A DNA stretch of 42,559 bases from an uncultured Blautia sp. (GTDB taxonomy: Bacteria; Bacillota; Clostridia; Lachnospirales; Lachnospiraceae), in assembly GCA_934394595.1 (NCBI GenBank), contig CAKRRX010000005.1, forward strand, positions 1 to 42,559. Direction: 5' to 3'. Positions 31,796 through 40,926 of this stretch are shown here, one piece after another. The notes beneath the pieces are model-generated. The model worked only from the letters and a program-made list of their open reading frames with translations. It was not told where the DNA came from and did not search any database. A program made the translations under genes and the position numbers. How positions within the stretch are numbered: position 1 is the first letter of the stretch; the number at the start of each line of letters is the position of its first letter.

Positions 31796-32535
31796 GTTTT
31801 CACCTCATTCGTGAATGGTTCTATCAATATTATTGCAATGTTATCCTTGCCACCGTTCTGATTGGCTTCCTGAATCAGGGTATCACCCTTCCAGGTAATA
31901 TCCTCATCAGAATTTAATATGATTTCTTCCATTTTCCTGTCTTCCACCATGTTGCTCAGTCCATCTGAACACATCAGCAATGTGCTTCCCGGCTCAAGTC
32001 TCATATCAAAAAAATCCACATCCACCACTCTCTCAGCGCCCAGCGCTCTGGTGATGATATTCTTATCCGGGTGATTTCTCGCCTGTTCTGCAGTGATCTC
32101 TCCCATTCTGACCATTTCCTGTACCAGAGAATGATCCTTGGTCACCTGTCGGATCTGCTTATCCACCACATACATTCTGCTGTCTCCCACATTTGCCACA
32201 TAGGCATACTGACCTACAATGGTAACCACCACCATGGTCGTTCCCATACCCCGCAGCTTTTCATCTTTCAGCGACTGTTCGATGATCTGTGTATTTGCAG
32301 TCTCTATGGCGTGACGTATTACCTTTACCGGATTATAATCTGTGTCCTCTTTTATCTCATCCACTAGTATCCTGACTGCGTGTGAGGACGCATAGTCACC
32401 GGCATTATGACCTCCCATTCCATCGGCAACCGCAAAGAGATTGGGAAGATTTCCAACCGGGTCCTGGGAAGCAAACACATAATCCTGGTTTACTTTCCTT
32501 TTCATTCCTATATTCGTAGCTGAATATACCCTCAT
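31789..32535 (-). CDS. prpC: PP2C-type protein phosphatase (PrpC/Stp1)
   Basis: This metal-dependent Ser/Thr phosphatase reverses the action of the PASTA kinase. The 248-residue product has all PP2C motifs in order: RKVNQDYVF, FAVADGMGGHNAGDYAS, GMGTTMVVV, VGDSRMYV, DHSLVQEMVRMGEIT, ITRALG, LMCSDGLSNMV and GGKDNIAIILI. The Asp residues that bind two metal ions are present. It overlaps the kinase gene by seven bases. Confidence 0.95.
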   Translation of the reverse strand: MRVYSATNIGMKRKVNQDYVFASQDPVGNLPNLFAVADGMGGHNAGDYASSHAVRILVDEIKEDTDYNPVKVIRHAIETANTQIIEQSLKDEKLRGMGTTMVVVTIVGQYAYVANVGDSRMYVVDKQIRQVTKDHSLVQEMVRMGEITAEQARNHPDKNIITRALGAERVVDVDFFDMRLEPGSTLLMCSDGLSNMVEDRKMEEIILNSDEDITWKGDTLIQEANQNGGKDNIAIILIEPFTNEVKTC

Positions 32536-32558
32536 GTCACTTCTCGCTTTCTGTCTTT

Positions 32559-33602
32559 TCAGTTACTGTCTGTTGTAACTTTTTCCATATAGCTTTTTCG
32601 TAATTGTCCACAGGCACCGTCGATATCACTGCCCATTTCCCTTCTAATAGTAACATTAATTCCGTATTTTTCAAGTTTTATTTTAAAATTCTCCACTGCC
32701 TGATGGGTAGAACGCCGGTAGGAACGCTCTTTTATAGGATTCACAGGAATCAGATTCACATGACAGTTGATATCATGGATCCTGGTGCTTAATTCCTTTG
32801 CATCCTCCTCGGAATCATTCACCCCTGCTACAAGACTGTATTCAAAGGTAATCCTGCGCCCTGTTTTTTCAAAATAATTCCGGCAGGCGTCCAGCACTTC
32901 CTCCATACTGTAGCGATTGGCAATGGGCATCAGTTCTCTTCTTTTTTCGTCGTTTGGTGCATGAAGAGACAGCGCCAGGGTGATCTGCAGCTTCTCTTCT
33001 GCCAGTTCATAAATCTTCGGAACAAGCCCACAGGTGGAAACAGTAATATTTCTCTGGCTGATATGAAGCCCACCCTCATCTGACAAAAGATGGATAAAGC
33101 GGACAATATTCTCGTAATTATCCATAGGCTCTCCGGTTCCCATTACTACCACATTGGAAACACGTTCCCCGCTTATACACTGAATCCTGTAAATTTGATC
33201 CAGCATCTCAGAGGGCAGAAGGTTTCTGGTCCAGCCGCCTATGGTGGAGGCACAGAAACGGCATCCCATTTTACATCCCACCTGTGAGGAAATACATACA
33301 GAATTTCCATGCTTATACTTCATAAGCACACTTTCGATCACATTTCCGTCAGATAGACGGAACAGATATTTTCTTGTGCCGTCAATGGCAGAAATCTGTT
33401 CATCCACCATTTTCAGCGCAGTAATGGGATAATCCTTCAGCTTTTCTTTTAGTTTGGAAGGAATATTGCCCATTTCATCATAGGAAGTTACCAGATGCTC
33501 ATGAAGCCAGCTGTATATCTGCTTGGCACGAAAGGCCTTTTCCCCAAGCCCCGTCATAAGCTCTTTTAATTCTTCCATATTCATTGACTTAATGTCTGTC
33601 AT
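32559..33602 (-). CDS. rlmN: 23S rRNA (adenine(2503)-C(2))-methyltransferase RlmN
   Basis: RlmN is a radical SAM enzyme that methylates C2 of A2503 in 23S rRNA and of A37 in some tRNAs. The 347-residue product has the C-x3-C-x2-C cluster motif (CKMGCRFC), VVMGTGEPMDNYENI, LALSLHAPND and the C-terminal GSDIDGACGQL with the Cys that completes the reaction. DIDGACGQL marks RlmN rather than Cfr by my recollection of the family. It lies nine bases after rsmB. Confidence 0.93.
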   Translation of the reverse strand: MTDIKSMNMEELKELMTGLGEKAFRAKQIYSWLHEHLVTSYDEMGNIPSKLKEKLKDYPITALKMVDEQISAIDGTRKYLFRLSDGNVIESVLMKYKHGNSVCISSQVGCKMGCRFCASTIGGWTRNLLPSEMLDQIYRIQCISGERVSNVVVMGTGEPMDNYENIVRFIHLLSDEGGLHISQRNITVSTCGLVPKIYELAEEKLQITLALSLHAPNDEKRRELMPIANRYSMEEVLDACRNYFEKTGRRITFEYSLVAGVNDSEEDAKELSTRIHDINCHVNLIPVNPIKERSYRRSTHQAVENFKIKLEKYGINVTIRREMGSDIDGACGQLRKSYMEKVTTDSN

Positions 33603-33611
33603 ATTTTTTTC

Positions 33612-34961
33612 CTATTTTCTTCTGAATTTTGCAATAAAGAAACCATCTGTTTTATGTACTCCCGGAAGGAGCTGCAGATATCCAAGAGCTGTTGTCTCTG
33701 AATGAAGTTCCTCCGGAAGATAAGGATCCAGGCTTTCCAGCTTAAATGGATAATTGTTCAAAAACCACATCATATTCTCTTCGTTTTCTTCTTTTGCAAT
33801 GGTACAGGTGCTGAAAATCAGCTCTCCTCTTGGCTTTACATAATTGGAAGCCCGATCCAGGATTGTCCTTTGCAGGATCACGATCTCCTCCTGCTTCTGC
33901 GGAGTCACACGGTACTTGATCTCCGGTTTTTTGCCAATTACACCATAGCCGGAGCATGGAACATCTGCGATCACGATATCTGCCAGAAGCTCAGAATCCT
34001 GGTCAAACACTGTGGCATCCTGCACTCTTGCCTGTACATTGATGGAATTTGTCCGCTGAATATTCTCCTCGATCAGATTCACCTTGTACTGGCTTACATC
34101 TCTGGCATCCACAGTTCCATAGCCTTCCATTTTATCTCCCATGTGAAGGCTTTTTCCGCCAGGTGCGGCACAGACATCGATCACATAATCCCCTTTTTTC
34201 GGCGCAGCCACTTCTGCAACCAACATGGAGCTTACATCCTGCACCAGGATCTGTCCTTTGATAAAGGCATCCAGCGCCAGAATATGATTAAATCCTGAGA
34301 TTCCATATGCATAGGGAAGATAGGGAGCCGGATTTACCTCAACCCCCTGGTTTTTCAGGCTCTTTACAATTTCCTCCTGAGAGTTCAGATAAGTACGGCA
34401 TCGAACAGTAAGTGGCTTTTCTGTAAGGAAATCAGCCAGGATCTTCTCTGTCACTTCCTCTCCGTATGCCTCAATCCATCTGGTCACCAGAGTCTCCGGC
34501 ATAGAATATTTCACAGACAGATACTTCAGGATATCCTCTTCCTTTTTGGGGAAGCTGACTTTATCCATATCTCTGGCAATTGTTCGCAGAACACCGTTTA
34601 CAAAAGGCTTAAGATTGTAAAAGCCTTTTCTCTGTGCCAGCTTCACTGCTTCATTGCACACGGCGCTGTCCGGTACACTGTCCATATACTTCAGCTGATA
34701 TACTGCGCTTCGCAGGATTTCCCGGATTGCCGGTTTCATCTTATCTACAGATACCTTGGAAAATGTATTGATAATATAATCAATCTGTATCCTGTACTCC
34801 AGAGTTCCCTCGCAGACTCTGGTGATAAATGCACGGTCCTGTTTGGGAAGAAACTGATATTTTGACAATGCATTTCGGATTGCCACATGGCTGTGTTCCC
34901 CGTCTTCTATCTGAAGCAGTATTTCCAGTATCATTTCTCTGGGATTGATTCCATTAATCAT
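33612..34961 (-). CDS. rsmB: 16S rRNA (cytosine(967)-C(5))-methyltransferase RsmB
   Basis: RsmB methylates C5 of C967 in 16S rRNA. The 449-residue product has an N-terminal NusB-like RNA-binding domain (PREMILEILLQIE... FITRVCEGTLEYR) and a C-terminal Rossmann methyltransferase with VQDVSSMLVAEV, VIDVCAAPGGKS (SAM site), DVPCSGYGVIGKKPEI and the catalytic Cys in FSTCTIAKEENE. I chose the ATG at 34961, ten bases after GGAGGT; a TTG seven codons upstream is less likely. The start overlaps the end of the zinc peptidase gene by eight bases. Confidence 0.94.
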   Translation of the reverse strand: MINGINPREMILEILLQIEDGEHSHVAIRNALSKYQFLPKQDRAFITRVCEGTLEYRIQIDYIINTFSKVSVDKMKPAIREILRSAVYQLKYMDSVPDSAVCNEAVKLAQRKGFYNLKPFVNGVLRTIARDMDKVSFPKKEEDILKYLSVKYSMPETLVTRWIEAYGEEVTEKILADFLTEKPLTVRCRTYLNSQEEIVKSLKNQGVEVNPAPYLPYAYGISGFNHILALDAFIKGQILVQDVSSMLVAEVAAPKKGDYVIDVCAAPGGKSLHMGDKMEGYGTVDARDVSQYKVNLIEENIQRTNSINVQARVQDATVFDQDSELLADIVIADVPCSGYGVIGKKPEIKYRVTPQKQEEIVILQRTILDRASNYVKPRGELIFSTCTIAKEENEENMMWFLNNYPFKLESLDPYLPEELHSETTALGYLQLLPGVHKTDGFFIAKFRRK

Positions 34962-35667
34962 CTCTTCTTCTACCTCCGGCAAGTATCACAAGTCTGAGCA
35001 GCTGTAAAACAGAAGAGGCAAGAGCTGCCACGTAAGTCAGAGCTGCTGCTGTAAGAACTTTTCTGGCACCGGCATTTTCATCAGTACCAAGGATCCCGGT
35101 ACTTTCCAGCATTTTCAAAGCCCTGGAGGAAGCATTAAATTCTACCGGGAGGGTAACCAGCTGAAACAGCACTGCCAGAGAAAACAGTACGATTCCCGCA
35201 GTGGTCAGTGCCGGGATGGACATGATCAGTCCCAGCAGAAAAATCGGCCAGGAAAGAGAAGATCCAATATTTGCAATTGGTACAATTGCTGAACGCATAT
35301 TCAGCGGTGCATAATTTACATTGTGCTGAATGGCATGTCCACACTCATGGGCCGCCACACAGACAGCAGCAACAGAGGTTCTCCCGTATACATCCTGGGA
35401 AAGGGACACCGTTTTGTTCCTTGGATCATAATGGTCTGTAAGGCTTCCTGCAATGGGAACAATGGTCACATCATAGATCCCCGCTGCATTTAAGATCCTC
35501 TGTGCTGCCTGAGCCCCGGTAAGACCGCTGCGGCTGCGGATCTTCTGATAATGGGAAAAAGTGCTTTTCATTTTTGCAGAAGCTCCCATTGCCAGCACCA
35601 TTCCGATGATCAGCAAAATATAGGTCGGGTCAAAATAAAATCCATATGGATATCCATATCCGTACAT
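34954..35667 (-). CDS. YugP-type zinc metallopeptidase (membrane)
   Basis: This 237-residue membrane protein belongs to the YugP/DUF2268-like neutral zinc peptidase group often found in this operon in clostridia. It has an N-terminal membrane segment after a Tyr/Gly-rich start (MYGYGYPYG), the zinc motif AAHECGHAIQH (HExxH), the LPVEFNASSRA motif further on, and hydrophobic segments around 135-190 and at the C-terminus. The substrate is unknown. I start at the ATG at 35667, behind AAGGAG at seven bases; a reading from 35706 would overlap fmt by 35 bases. Confidence 0.88.
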   Translation of the reverse strand: MYGYGYPYGFYFDPTYILLIIGMVLAMGASAKMKSTFSHYQKIRSRSGLTGAQAAQRILNAAGIYDVTIVPIAGSLTDHYDPRNKTVSLSQDVYGRTSVAAVCVAAHECGHAIQHNVNYAPLNMRSAIVPIANIGSSLSWPIFLLGLIMSIPALTTAGIVLFSLAVLFQLVTLPVEFNASSRALKMLESTGILGTDENAGARKVLTAAALTYVAALASSVLQLLRLVILAGGRRRDD

Positions 35668-35671
35668 AAGA

Positions 35672-36622
35672 TCACTCCTTTTCGTCCATGAATCTGCTTC
35701 CGGCATCTATCTTGCAGCCTCTCAAAAAGGCATCTGCATCCATACGTTTTTTTCCTTCCAGCTGTACCTGTGAAAGCACCAGGACTCCCTGTCCACAGGC
35801 AACATAAATTCCATTTTTATCTGTTTTTACAACAGTTCCGGGCTCCAGACCTGAAGCATCCGCATCTTCTGCCACGAAGCTTTCCCATACCTTCAATGTC
35901 TTGCCATTCCAGAATGTGAAAGCACTTGGCCATGGATTCAATCCTCGTACCAGTCTTTCCAGCTCTTTGGCAGACTTTGAAAAATCCATTTTTCCCATTT
36001 GCTTGGTAATCATCCCTGCATATGGTGTAGGGCTTTCCTCCGGCTGCTTTTCATAAACTGCTGTTCCGTCAAAAATATGAGGCAGTGTCTCGATGAGAAG
36101 TTCTGCACCTGCCTCTGCCAGCTTGTCAAACAGACTTCCACCTGTTTCAGATGGTGTAATGGGAACTACGATCTTTGAGATCATATCTCCGGTGTCCAGG
36201 CCGGTTCCCATTTTCATAATGGTCACACCAGATTCTTTTTCTCCGTCGATCACAGCCTGCTGGATCGGTGCTGCTCCTCGATATTTTGGAAGCAGGGATG
36301 CATGGATATTAATGCATCCGAATTTTGGAAGCTCCAGGATGCTGCCTGGAATGATCTGTCCAAAAGCAGCCACCACAATGATGTCCGGTTCCAGTGCTTT
36401 AAGTGTTTCCATAAATTCCGGTTCCCGCACCTTTACAGGCTGATATACCGGATAACCATGCTTTAACGCTTCCTCTTTTACAGGGGTAGGCATCATGGCC
36501 TTTCCTCTGCCCTTTGGCTTGTCAGGCTGTGTCACAACTCCCACAACCTCATATCCTGCTTCTGCCAGAGCCCTCAGTGGGTTTACGGCAAAATCAGGAG
36601 TTCCCATATAAACAATTCTCAT
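35672..36622 (-). CDS. fmt: Methionyl-tRNA formyltransferase
   Basis: Fmt formylates initiator Met-tRNA with 10-formyl-tetrahydrofolate. The 316-residue product has MRIVYMGTPDFAV, VTQPDKPKGRG, the catalytic block INIHASLLPKYRGAAPIQ with Asn/His, and TGLDTGDMI with the catalytic Asp, then the C-terminal OB-like domain (GLNPWPSAF). Its length is normal. The start is adjacent to the def stop and the gene works in the same pathway, as def removes the formyl group later. Confidence 0.96.
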   Translation of the reverse strand: MRIVYMGTPDFAVNPLRALAEAGYEVVGVVTQPDKPKGRGKAMMPTPVKEEALKHGYPVYQPVKVREPEFMETLKALEPDIIVVAAFGQIIPGSILELPKFGCINIHASLLPKYRGAAPIQQAVIDGEKESGVTIMKMGTGLDTGDMISKIVVPITPSETGGSLFDKLAEAGAELLIETLPHIFDGTAVYEKQPEESPTPYAGMITKQMGKMDFSKSAKELERLVRGLNPWPSAFTFWNGKTLKVWESFVAEDADASGLEPGTVVKTDKNGIYVACGQGVLVLSQVQLEGKKRMDADAFLRGCKIDAGSRFMDEKE

Positions 36623-37099
36623 TTATTCCTCGTCCTCCTCATAACTTACATGATGCAGTTCCCCTTCTACAAGACGGGTATACATCTTTCCATCAAGATG
36701 GTCGATTTCATGGCAGAACGCACGGGCCAGAAGGCCTTCTCCTTCATAAACCTGCTCCTGAAGATCCAGATCCAGGGCTTTTACCTTCACATAATCAGGG
36801 CGTGTCACCTGTCCTGACATACCAGGAACACTTAAACAGCCTTCCTCTCCTGTCTGCTCACCGGATGTCTCCAGAATTTCCGGATTTACCAGAATAAGGG
36901 GGCCATCTCCAACATCGATCACAACGATTCTTTTCAGTACCCCAACCTGTGGAGCTGCAAGACCAACGCCGCAGGCATCATACATAGTTTCCAGCATATC
37001 GGATACCAGGTCTTTTGTGCGTCTGTCCATTTTTTCCACCGGTCTGCAGATCTTGTTCAGTACCGGATCTCCTTCTGTTCTGATTGTTCTAAGTGCCAT
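36623..37099 (-). CDS. def: Peptide deformylase
   Basis: Def removes the N-formyl group from nascent proteins. The 158-residue metal enzyme has the three family motifs: GVGLAAPQVG, EGCLSVPG (metal Cys) and CHEIDHLDGKMY (HExxH-like with both His ligands). Length fits the short type seen in clostridia. It comes 77 bases after priA, the largest gap in this operon, which includes a hairpin, and is directly followed by fmt. Confidence 0.96.
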   Translation of the reverse strand: MALRTIRTEGDPVLNKICRPVEKMDRRTKDLVSDMLETMYDACGVGLAAPQVGVLKRIVVIDVGDGPLILVNPEILETSGEQTGEEGCLSVPGMSGQVTRPDYVKVKALDLDLQEQVYEGEGLLARAFCHEIDHLDGKMYTRLVEGELHHVSYEEDEE

Positions 37100-37134
37100 T
37101 TTCTTAAAATCTCCTTTTCTCTTTTTTTCTAAAT

Positions 37135-37151
37135 GGTCAGGGAACCTGACC
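37135..37151 (-). other. Small hairpin between priA and def
   Basis: GGTCAGG (37135-37141) and CCTGACC (37145-37151) form a perfect 7-bp stem with a 3-base loop. No T run follows on the minus strand. It may be an mRNA processing or stability element inside the operon. Confidence 0.5.
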
Positions 37152-37176
37152 CGATGCCATCACTTTGTCTGACATC

Positions 37177-39399
37177 TTATGAAAAATCAAACTGTATATT
37201 CACCTTTCTGAAACCGGAATTGATCTCAATATATTCTTCCAGTCTTGTGCGTATCCGCACAAGAAGATCGTAATCCTCATGCTTCAGATAAATTACTCTT
37301 CTGTATACATCTTTTACTTTTCCCACAGCTGCCGGTGCCGGGCCGATCACATGAAGCTCTTTTCCCTGATATACCTTTCCGATAAACAGGCTCAGATAAT
37401 GCATTGCCATTTCCAGAAGCTTCTCATCCTCAGAAGCCCCAAGCACTGCCATCATATGAGCGGCAGGAGGATAATCCATCAGGATACGGTATCCCATTTC
37501 CTCTTCGTAGAATTCCTCATAATTCTGCTTTGCAGCAGTGAGAATGCTGTAATGCTCCGGGCTGTATGTCTGGATCAGCGCCTGCCCTTTCTTTTTTCCT
37601 CTTCCAGAGCGCCCTACTGCCTGGGTAAGGAGCTGAAAAGTGCGCTCTCCGCTGCGGTAATCATCTGCATTCAGGGAAAGATCCGCTGCGATCACACCTA
37701 CCAGCGTTACATCAGGAAAATCATGTCCCTTTACGATCATCTGGGTGCCGATCAGCACGTCAGCCTTATGTTCAGCAAAAGCTGCCAGTATCTCCTCATA
37801 GCTTCCTTTTGCCCTGGTGGTATCATAATCCATTCGCAGAACCCTCGCATCTGGAAATTCTTTTTCCACGATCTGCTGGATCTGCTGGGTCCCGGCTTTA
37901 AAGCCGCCTATATATGGAGAGGAACAGACCGGGCATTTCTCGGGCTTCGCCGTTTCATAGCCGCAGTAATGACAGATCAGCCGCCGGTTATGATGCTCGC
38001 TTAACGCCACATCGCAGTGTGGACATTTCATCACATGTCCGCAGGACCGGCAGGAAACAAAGCCTGCATAACCTCGCCTGTTGAGAAAAAGCATGGCCTG
38101 CTCCCCTTTTTTCAGACAGGTTCCAAGGCCTTCCTTCAGTTCCAGGCTAAGAGCGGAACGGTTTCCTCTTTTTAATTGTTCCCTCATATCTATGATCGAT
38201 ACTTCAGGAAGAGGACGTTCTTCGTATCTTGCGTCCAGCTTTACCAGTGCATACTCGCCGGAACAGGCTCTGCTATAGGCTTCCATAGATGGTGTGGCAG
38301 AGCCAAGTATTACCTTTGCCCCGTCCATCTGTGCCCTTTTTATCGCAGTTTCCCTTGCATGATATCTGGGACTTGTTTCACTTTTGTAGGAATTCTCATG
38401 TTCCTCGTCAATAATGATCAGACCCAGATTGCCAAAGGGAGTAAAAAGAGCGGAACGGGGGCCTACCATGATCTGGAGTTCCCCCTGTCTTGCCCGTTTG
38501 AACTGGTCATATCTCTCACCCTGGGAAAGCCTGGAATTGATAACAGAAACCTTATCCCCAAATCGCCCGTAAAATCGTCTTACTGTCTGATAGGTAAGAG
38601 CAATTTCCGGAATCAGCACAATAGCCTGTTTTCCCTGATGGATCACCTGATCGATCAGTTCCATATAAACCTGTGTCTTTCCGCTTCCTGTAACTCCATA
38701 AAGAAGTACAGGCCTTGAAGACTGCCCACTCCATTCTTCCCGGATCTGGGCCACTGCCTGCCTCTGCGGTTCACTTAATATTGGGGCAAAAGTTCTGGGA
38801 ATCTGCTCTTTTTCACGGATGGCATTTCTGTAAATCTGATCACATTCCACTGCTGCAATCTGCTGCTCCTGAAAATATTTCAGTACAGAGGCTGTGGTTC
38901 CCAGCTCTTTTAAAGCTCTGGAGGTTTCCAGCTTTCCTTCTTTTAAAAGTGCTTCCAAAAGACGTATCCGCGCCTTGTAACGGGTTCCCTGCATCTTTTT
39001 TAGCAGCTTTTCCCCATCTTCTCTGGAAATCAGAAGGGTTATCCACCGTTCTTCCCTGGCTTTCACCTTTTTCTGTATGGGAATCACGGTTTTCAGAGCC
39101 TGGATCATGGTGGAGCCATAACGCTCCCGCATCCATCCAGCCAGGGAGATCAGTCTTGCTTCTGTGGTCTCCTGATCACTTTCAATTCCCAAAATAGCTT
39201 TGATCCGGCTTCCCTCTACCTTTGGCTTACCAGAAAGTCCGATCACATAGCCTTTTCTTAAATGATCTGCTTTTCCAAAGGGAATGGACACCACCATGCC
39301 AATCTGTATCCGTCCTTCCAGTTCCTCCGGAACCAGATACTGAAAGCTTTTATCCAGCTTTTCGTGGGAGATATCTATAATAATATCTGCATATGTCAT
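37177..39399 (-). CDS. priA: Primosomal protein N' (replication restart helicase PriA)
   Basis: PriA recognises stalled forks and reloads the replicative helicase. The 740-residue product has the N-terminal 3'-DNA-binding domain (ADIIIDISHEKLDKSFQYL), a superfamily 2 helicase with YGVTGSGKTQVYMELI (Walker A), IIDEEHENSYK (DEEH box), GSATPSMEAY, and motifs V/VI near GTQMIVKGHDFPDV and QAVGRSGRG. Between them is the zinc region CRSCGHVMKCPHC ... CHYCG ... CPVC with eight Cys for two zinc ions. It follows murE by three bases. Confidence 0.96.
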   Translation of the reverse strand: MTYADIIIDISHEKLDKSFQYLVPEELEGRIQIGMVVSIPFGKADHLRKGYVIGLSGKPKVEGSRIKAILGIESDQETTEARLISLAGWMRERYGSTMIQALKTVIPIQKKVKAREERWITLLISREDGEKLLKKMQGTRYKARIRLLEALLKEGKLETSRALKELGTTASVLKYFQEQQIAAVECDQIYRNAIREKEQIPRTFAPILSEPQRQAVAQIREEWSGQSSRPVLLYGVTGSGKTQVYMELIDQVIHQGKQAIVLIPEIALTYQTVRRFYGRFGDKVSVINSRLSQGERYDQFKRARQGELQIMVGPRSALFTPFGNLGLIIIDEEHENSYKSETSPRYHARETAIKRAQMDGAKVILGSATPSMEAYSRACSGEYALVKLDARYEERPLPEVSIIDMREQLKRGNRSALSLELKEGLGTCLKKGEQAMLFLNRRGYAGFVSCRSCGHVMKCPHCDVALSEHHNRRLICHYCGYETAKPEKCPVCSSPYIGGFKAGTQQIQQIVEKEFPDARVLRMDYDTTRAKGSYEEILAAFAEHKADVLIGTQMIVKGHDFPDVTLVGVIAADLSLNADDYRSGERTFQLLTQAVGRSGRGKKKGQALIQTYSPEHYSILTAAKQNYEEFYEEEMGYRILMDYPPAAHMMAVLGASEDEKLLEMAMHYLSLFIGKVYQGKELHVIGPAPAAVGKVKDVYRRVIYLKHEDYDLLVRIRTRLEEYIEINSGFRKVNIQFDFS

Positions 39400-39402
39400 A
39401 TT

Positions 39403-40860
39403 TTATTTTCCGGCAAGGATATCTGCGATCAGAACACGCTCATCCATAGGATATTTCTTTCCCTTGATTTCCTGGTAATCCTCATGGCCTTTACCTGCGA
39501 GAACCACAATATCCCCTGGTTCTCCATGATGGATGGCGTATGCAATTGCTTCCTTGCGATCCGGTATCTCCACATATTTCCCGGAAGTCCTGGCCATTCC
39601 CACTTTGATATCATCAATAATGGCCTGAGGTTCTTCATCACGTGGATTGTCAGATGTGATAATGGTCAGATCTGCCAGCTTCCCGGATACCTCACCCATT
39701 TCATACCTGCGAAGCTTGGAGCGGTTGCCTCCGCATCCAAACAGGCATACCAGTCTGTGTGGATGATATTCACGCAAGGTGGTAAGCAGGCTTTCCAGTG
39801 CCATTGCATTATGTGCATAATCGATCATCAGGGTAAATTCATCGGAAACCTTCACCATCTCAATACGGCCTTTTACCTTTGCCACCTTCAGGGCTTTCAG
39901 AATATTCTCCTGGGAAACCTTAAAATGACGGCAGATGGCAATGGCAGTCAGTGAATTGTAAATGCTGAATTTGCCTGGAATATCAATCTCAACAGGGAAA
40001 TCAAGAAGACCTGTAAGATGATAAGAAATACCAAGATATCCCTTACCTCCGACCAGTTTTGCATCTTCTGCGCGAAGATCCGCTTTTTCGGAGAAGCCAT
40101 AGGTTTCAAGCTTACAGGTATGGCCTTCGATGATCCTGTCAAAATGGGGGTCATCCCTGTTCACGATTCCCACATGACACTGCTTCAGAAGCATGGACTT
40201 GCAGGCAAGATAATGATCAAAATCCTTGTGTTCATTCGGTCCGATATGATCTGGTTCAATATTTGTAAAAATTCCAAAATCAAATACAAATCCCTGTGTA
40301 CGATGGAGCATCAGTCCCTGGGAAGAAACCTCCATAACCACACAGTCGCAGCCTGCATCTACCATTTCACGGAAATATTTCTGCACTACATAGGACTCCG
40401 GAGTGGTATTGGATGCCGGGATCACCTTATCCCCGATAATGGCTTCGATGGTACCGATCAGGCCAACCTTATATCCGGCATTCTCCAGAATGGATTTCAC
40501 CATATAAGTGGTGGTAGTCTTACCCTTAGTACCGGTAATTCCGATGGTTTTCAGCTTTTGGGCAGGATGGCCGAACCAGGCTGCGGAAATAAAAGCCATA
40601 GCGTATCTGGTGTCTGCCACCTGGATCACAGTAACATCATCAGGTGCTTCCACTGCTTCTTCCACGATCAGCACCTTCGCCCCTTTTGCCGCTACATCCG
40701 GAACGAATTTATGCCCGTCTACAACAGCTCCTCGGATACAGATAAAAAGAGACCCTTCTGTAACCTTCCTGGAATCATAGACAACATCTGTGACTTCCTG
40801 CTCTGTATTTCCCTGTATGCAGGTGTATTCTAACTTTTCTAATAAGGATGATAACTTCAT
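39403..40860 (-). CDS. murE: UDP-MurNAc-tripeptide synthetase (MurE), meso-diaminopimelate type
   Basis: MurE adds the third stem-peptide residue to UDP-MurNAc-L-Ala-D-Glu. The 485-residue product has the Mur ligase layout: ITGTKGKTTTTYMVK (P-loop), VMEVSSQGL, the carbamylated Lys region (CKSMLLKQC), YAHNAMALESLL and the substrate motif TSDNPRDEEP. DNPR is typical of enzymes that use meso-diaminopimelate, so the peptidoglycan is predicted to be of that type. In B. subtilis murE lies in the dcw cluster; here it heads the priA operon. The ribosome site is GGGAGG and a promoter lies directly upstream. Confidence 0.95.
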   Translation of the reverse strand: MKLSSLLEKLEYTCIQGNTEQEVTDVVYDSRKVTEGSLFICIRGAVVDGHKFVPDVAAKGAKVLIVEEAVEAPDDVTVIQVADTRYAMAFISAAWFGHPAQKLKTIGITGTKGKTTTTYMVKSILENAGYKVGLIGTIEAIIGDKVIPASNTTPESYVVQKYFREMVDAGCDCVVMEVSSQGLMLHRTQGFVFDFGIFTNIEPDHIGPNEHKDFDHYLACKSMLLKQCHVGIVNRDDPHFDRIIEGHTCKLETYGFSEKADLRAEDAKLVGGKGYLGISYHLTGLLDFPVEIDIPGKFSIYNSLTAIAICRHFKVSQENILKALKVAKVKGRIEMVKVSDEFTLMIDYAHNAMALESLLTTLREYHPHRLVCLFGCGGNRSKLRRYEMGEVSGKLADLTIITSDNPRDEEPQAIIDDIKVGMARTSGKYVEIPDRKEAIAYAIHHGEPGDIVVLAGKGHEDYQEIKGKKYPMDERVLIADILAGK

Positions 40861-40897
40861 AAATAATGCCTCCCTATATTTAGCGATACTCTTTTAT

Positions 40898-40926
40898 AGA
40901 ATAGCACACCGGGAAATGCTTTTCAA
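40898..40926 (-). promoter_or_regulatory. Promoter of the murE-priA-...-thiN operon
   Basis: Minus-strand TTGAAA (40921-40926) and TATTCT (40898-40903) are 17 bases apart, with an extended -10 TGC. The -35 contains the TGA stop of the upstream surface-protein gene. The bases CCCGGTGTGCTAT are shared with the ychF promoter. Confidence 0.7.
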
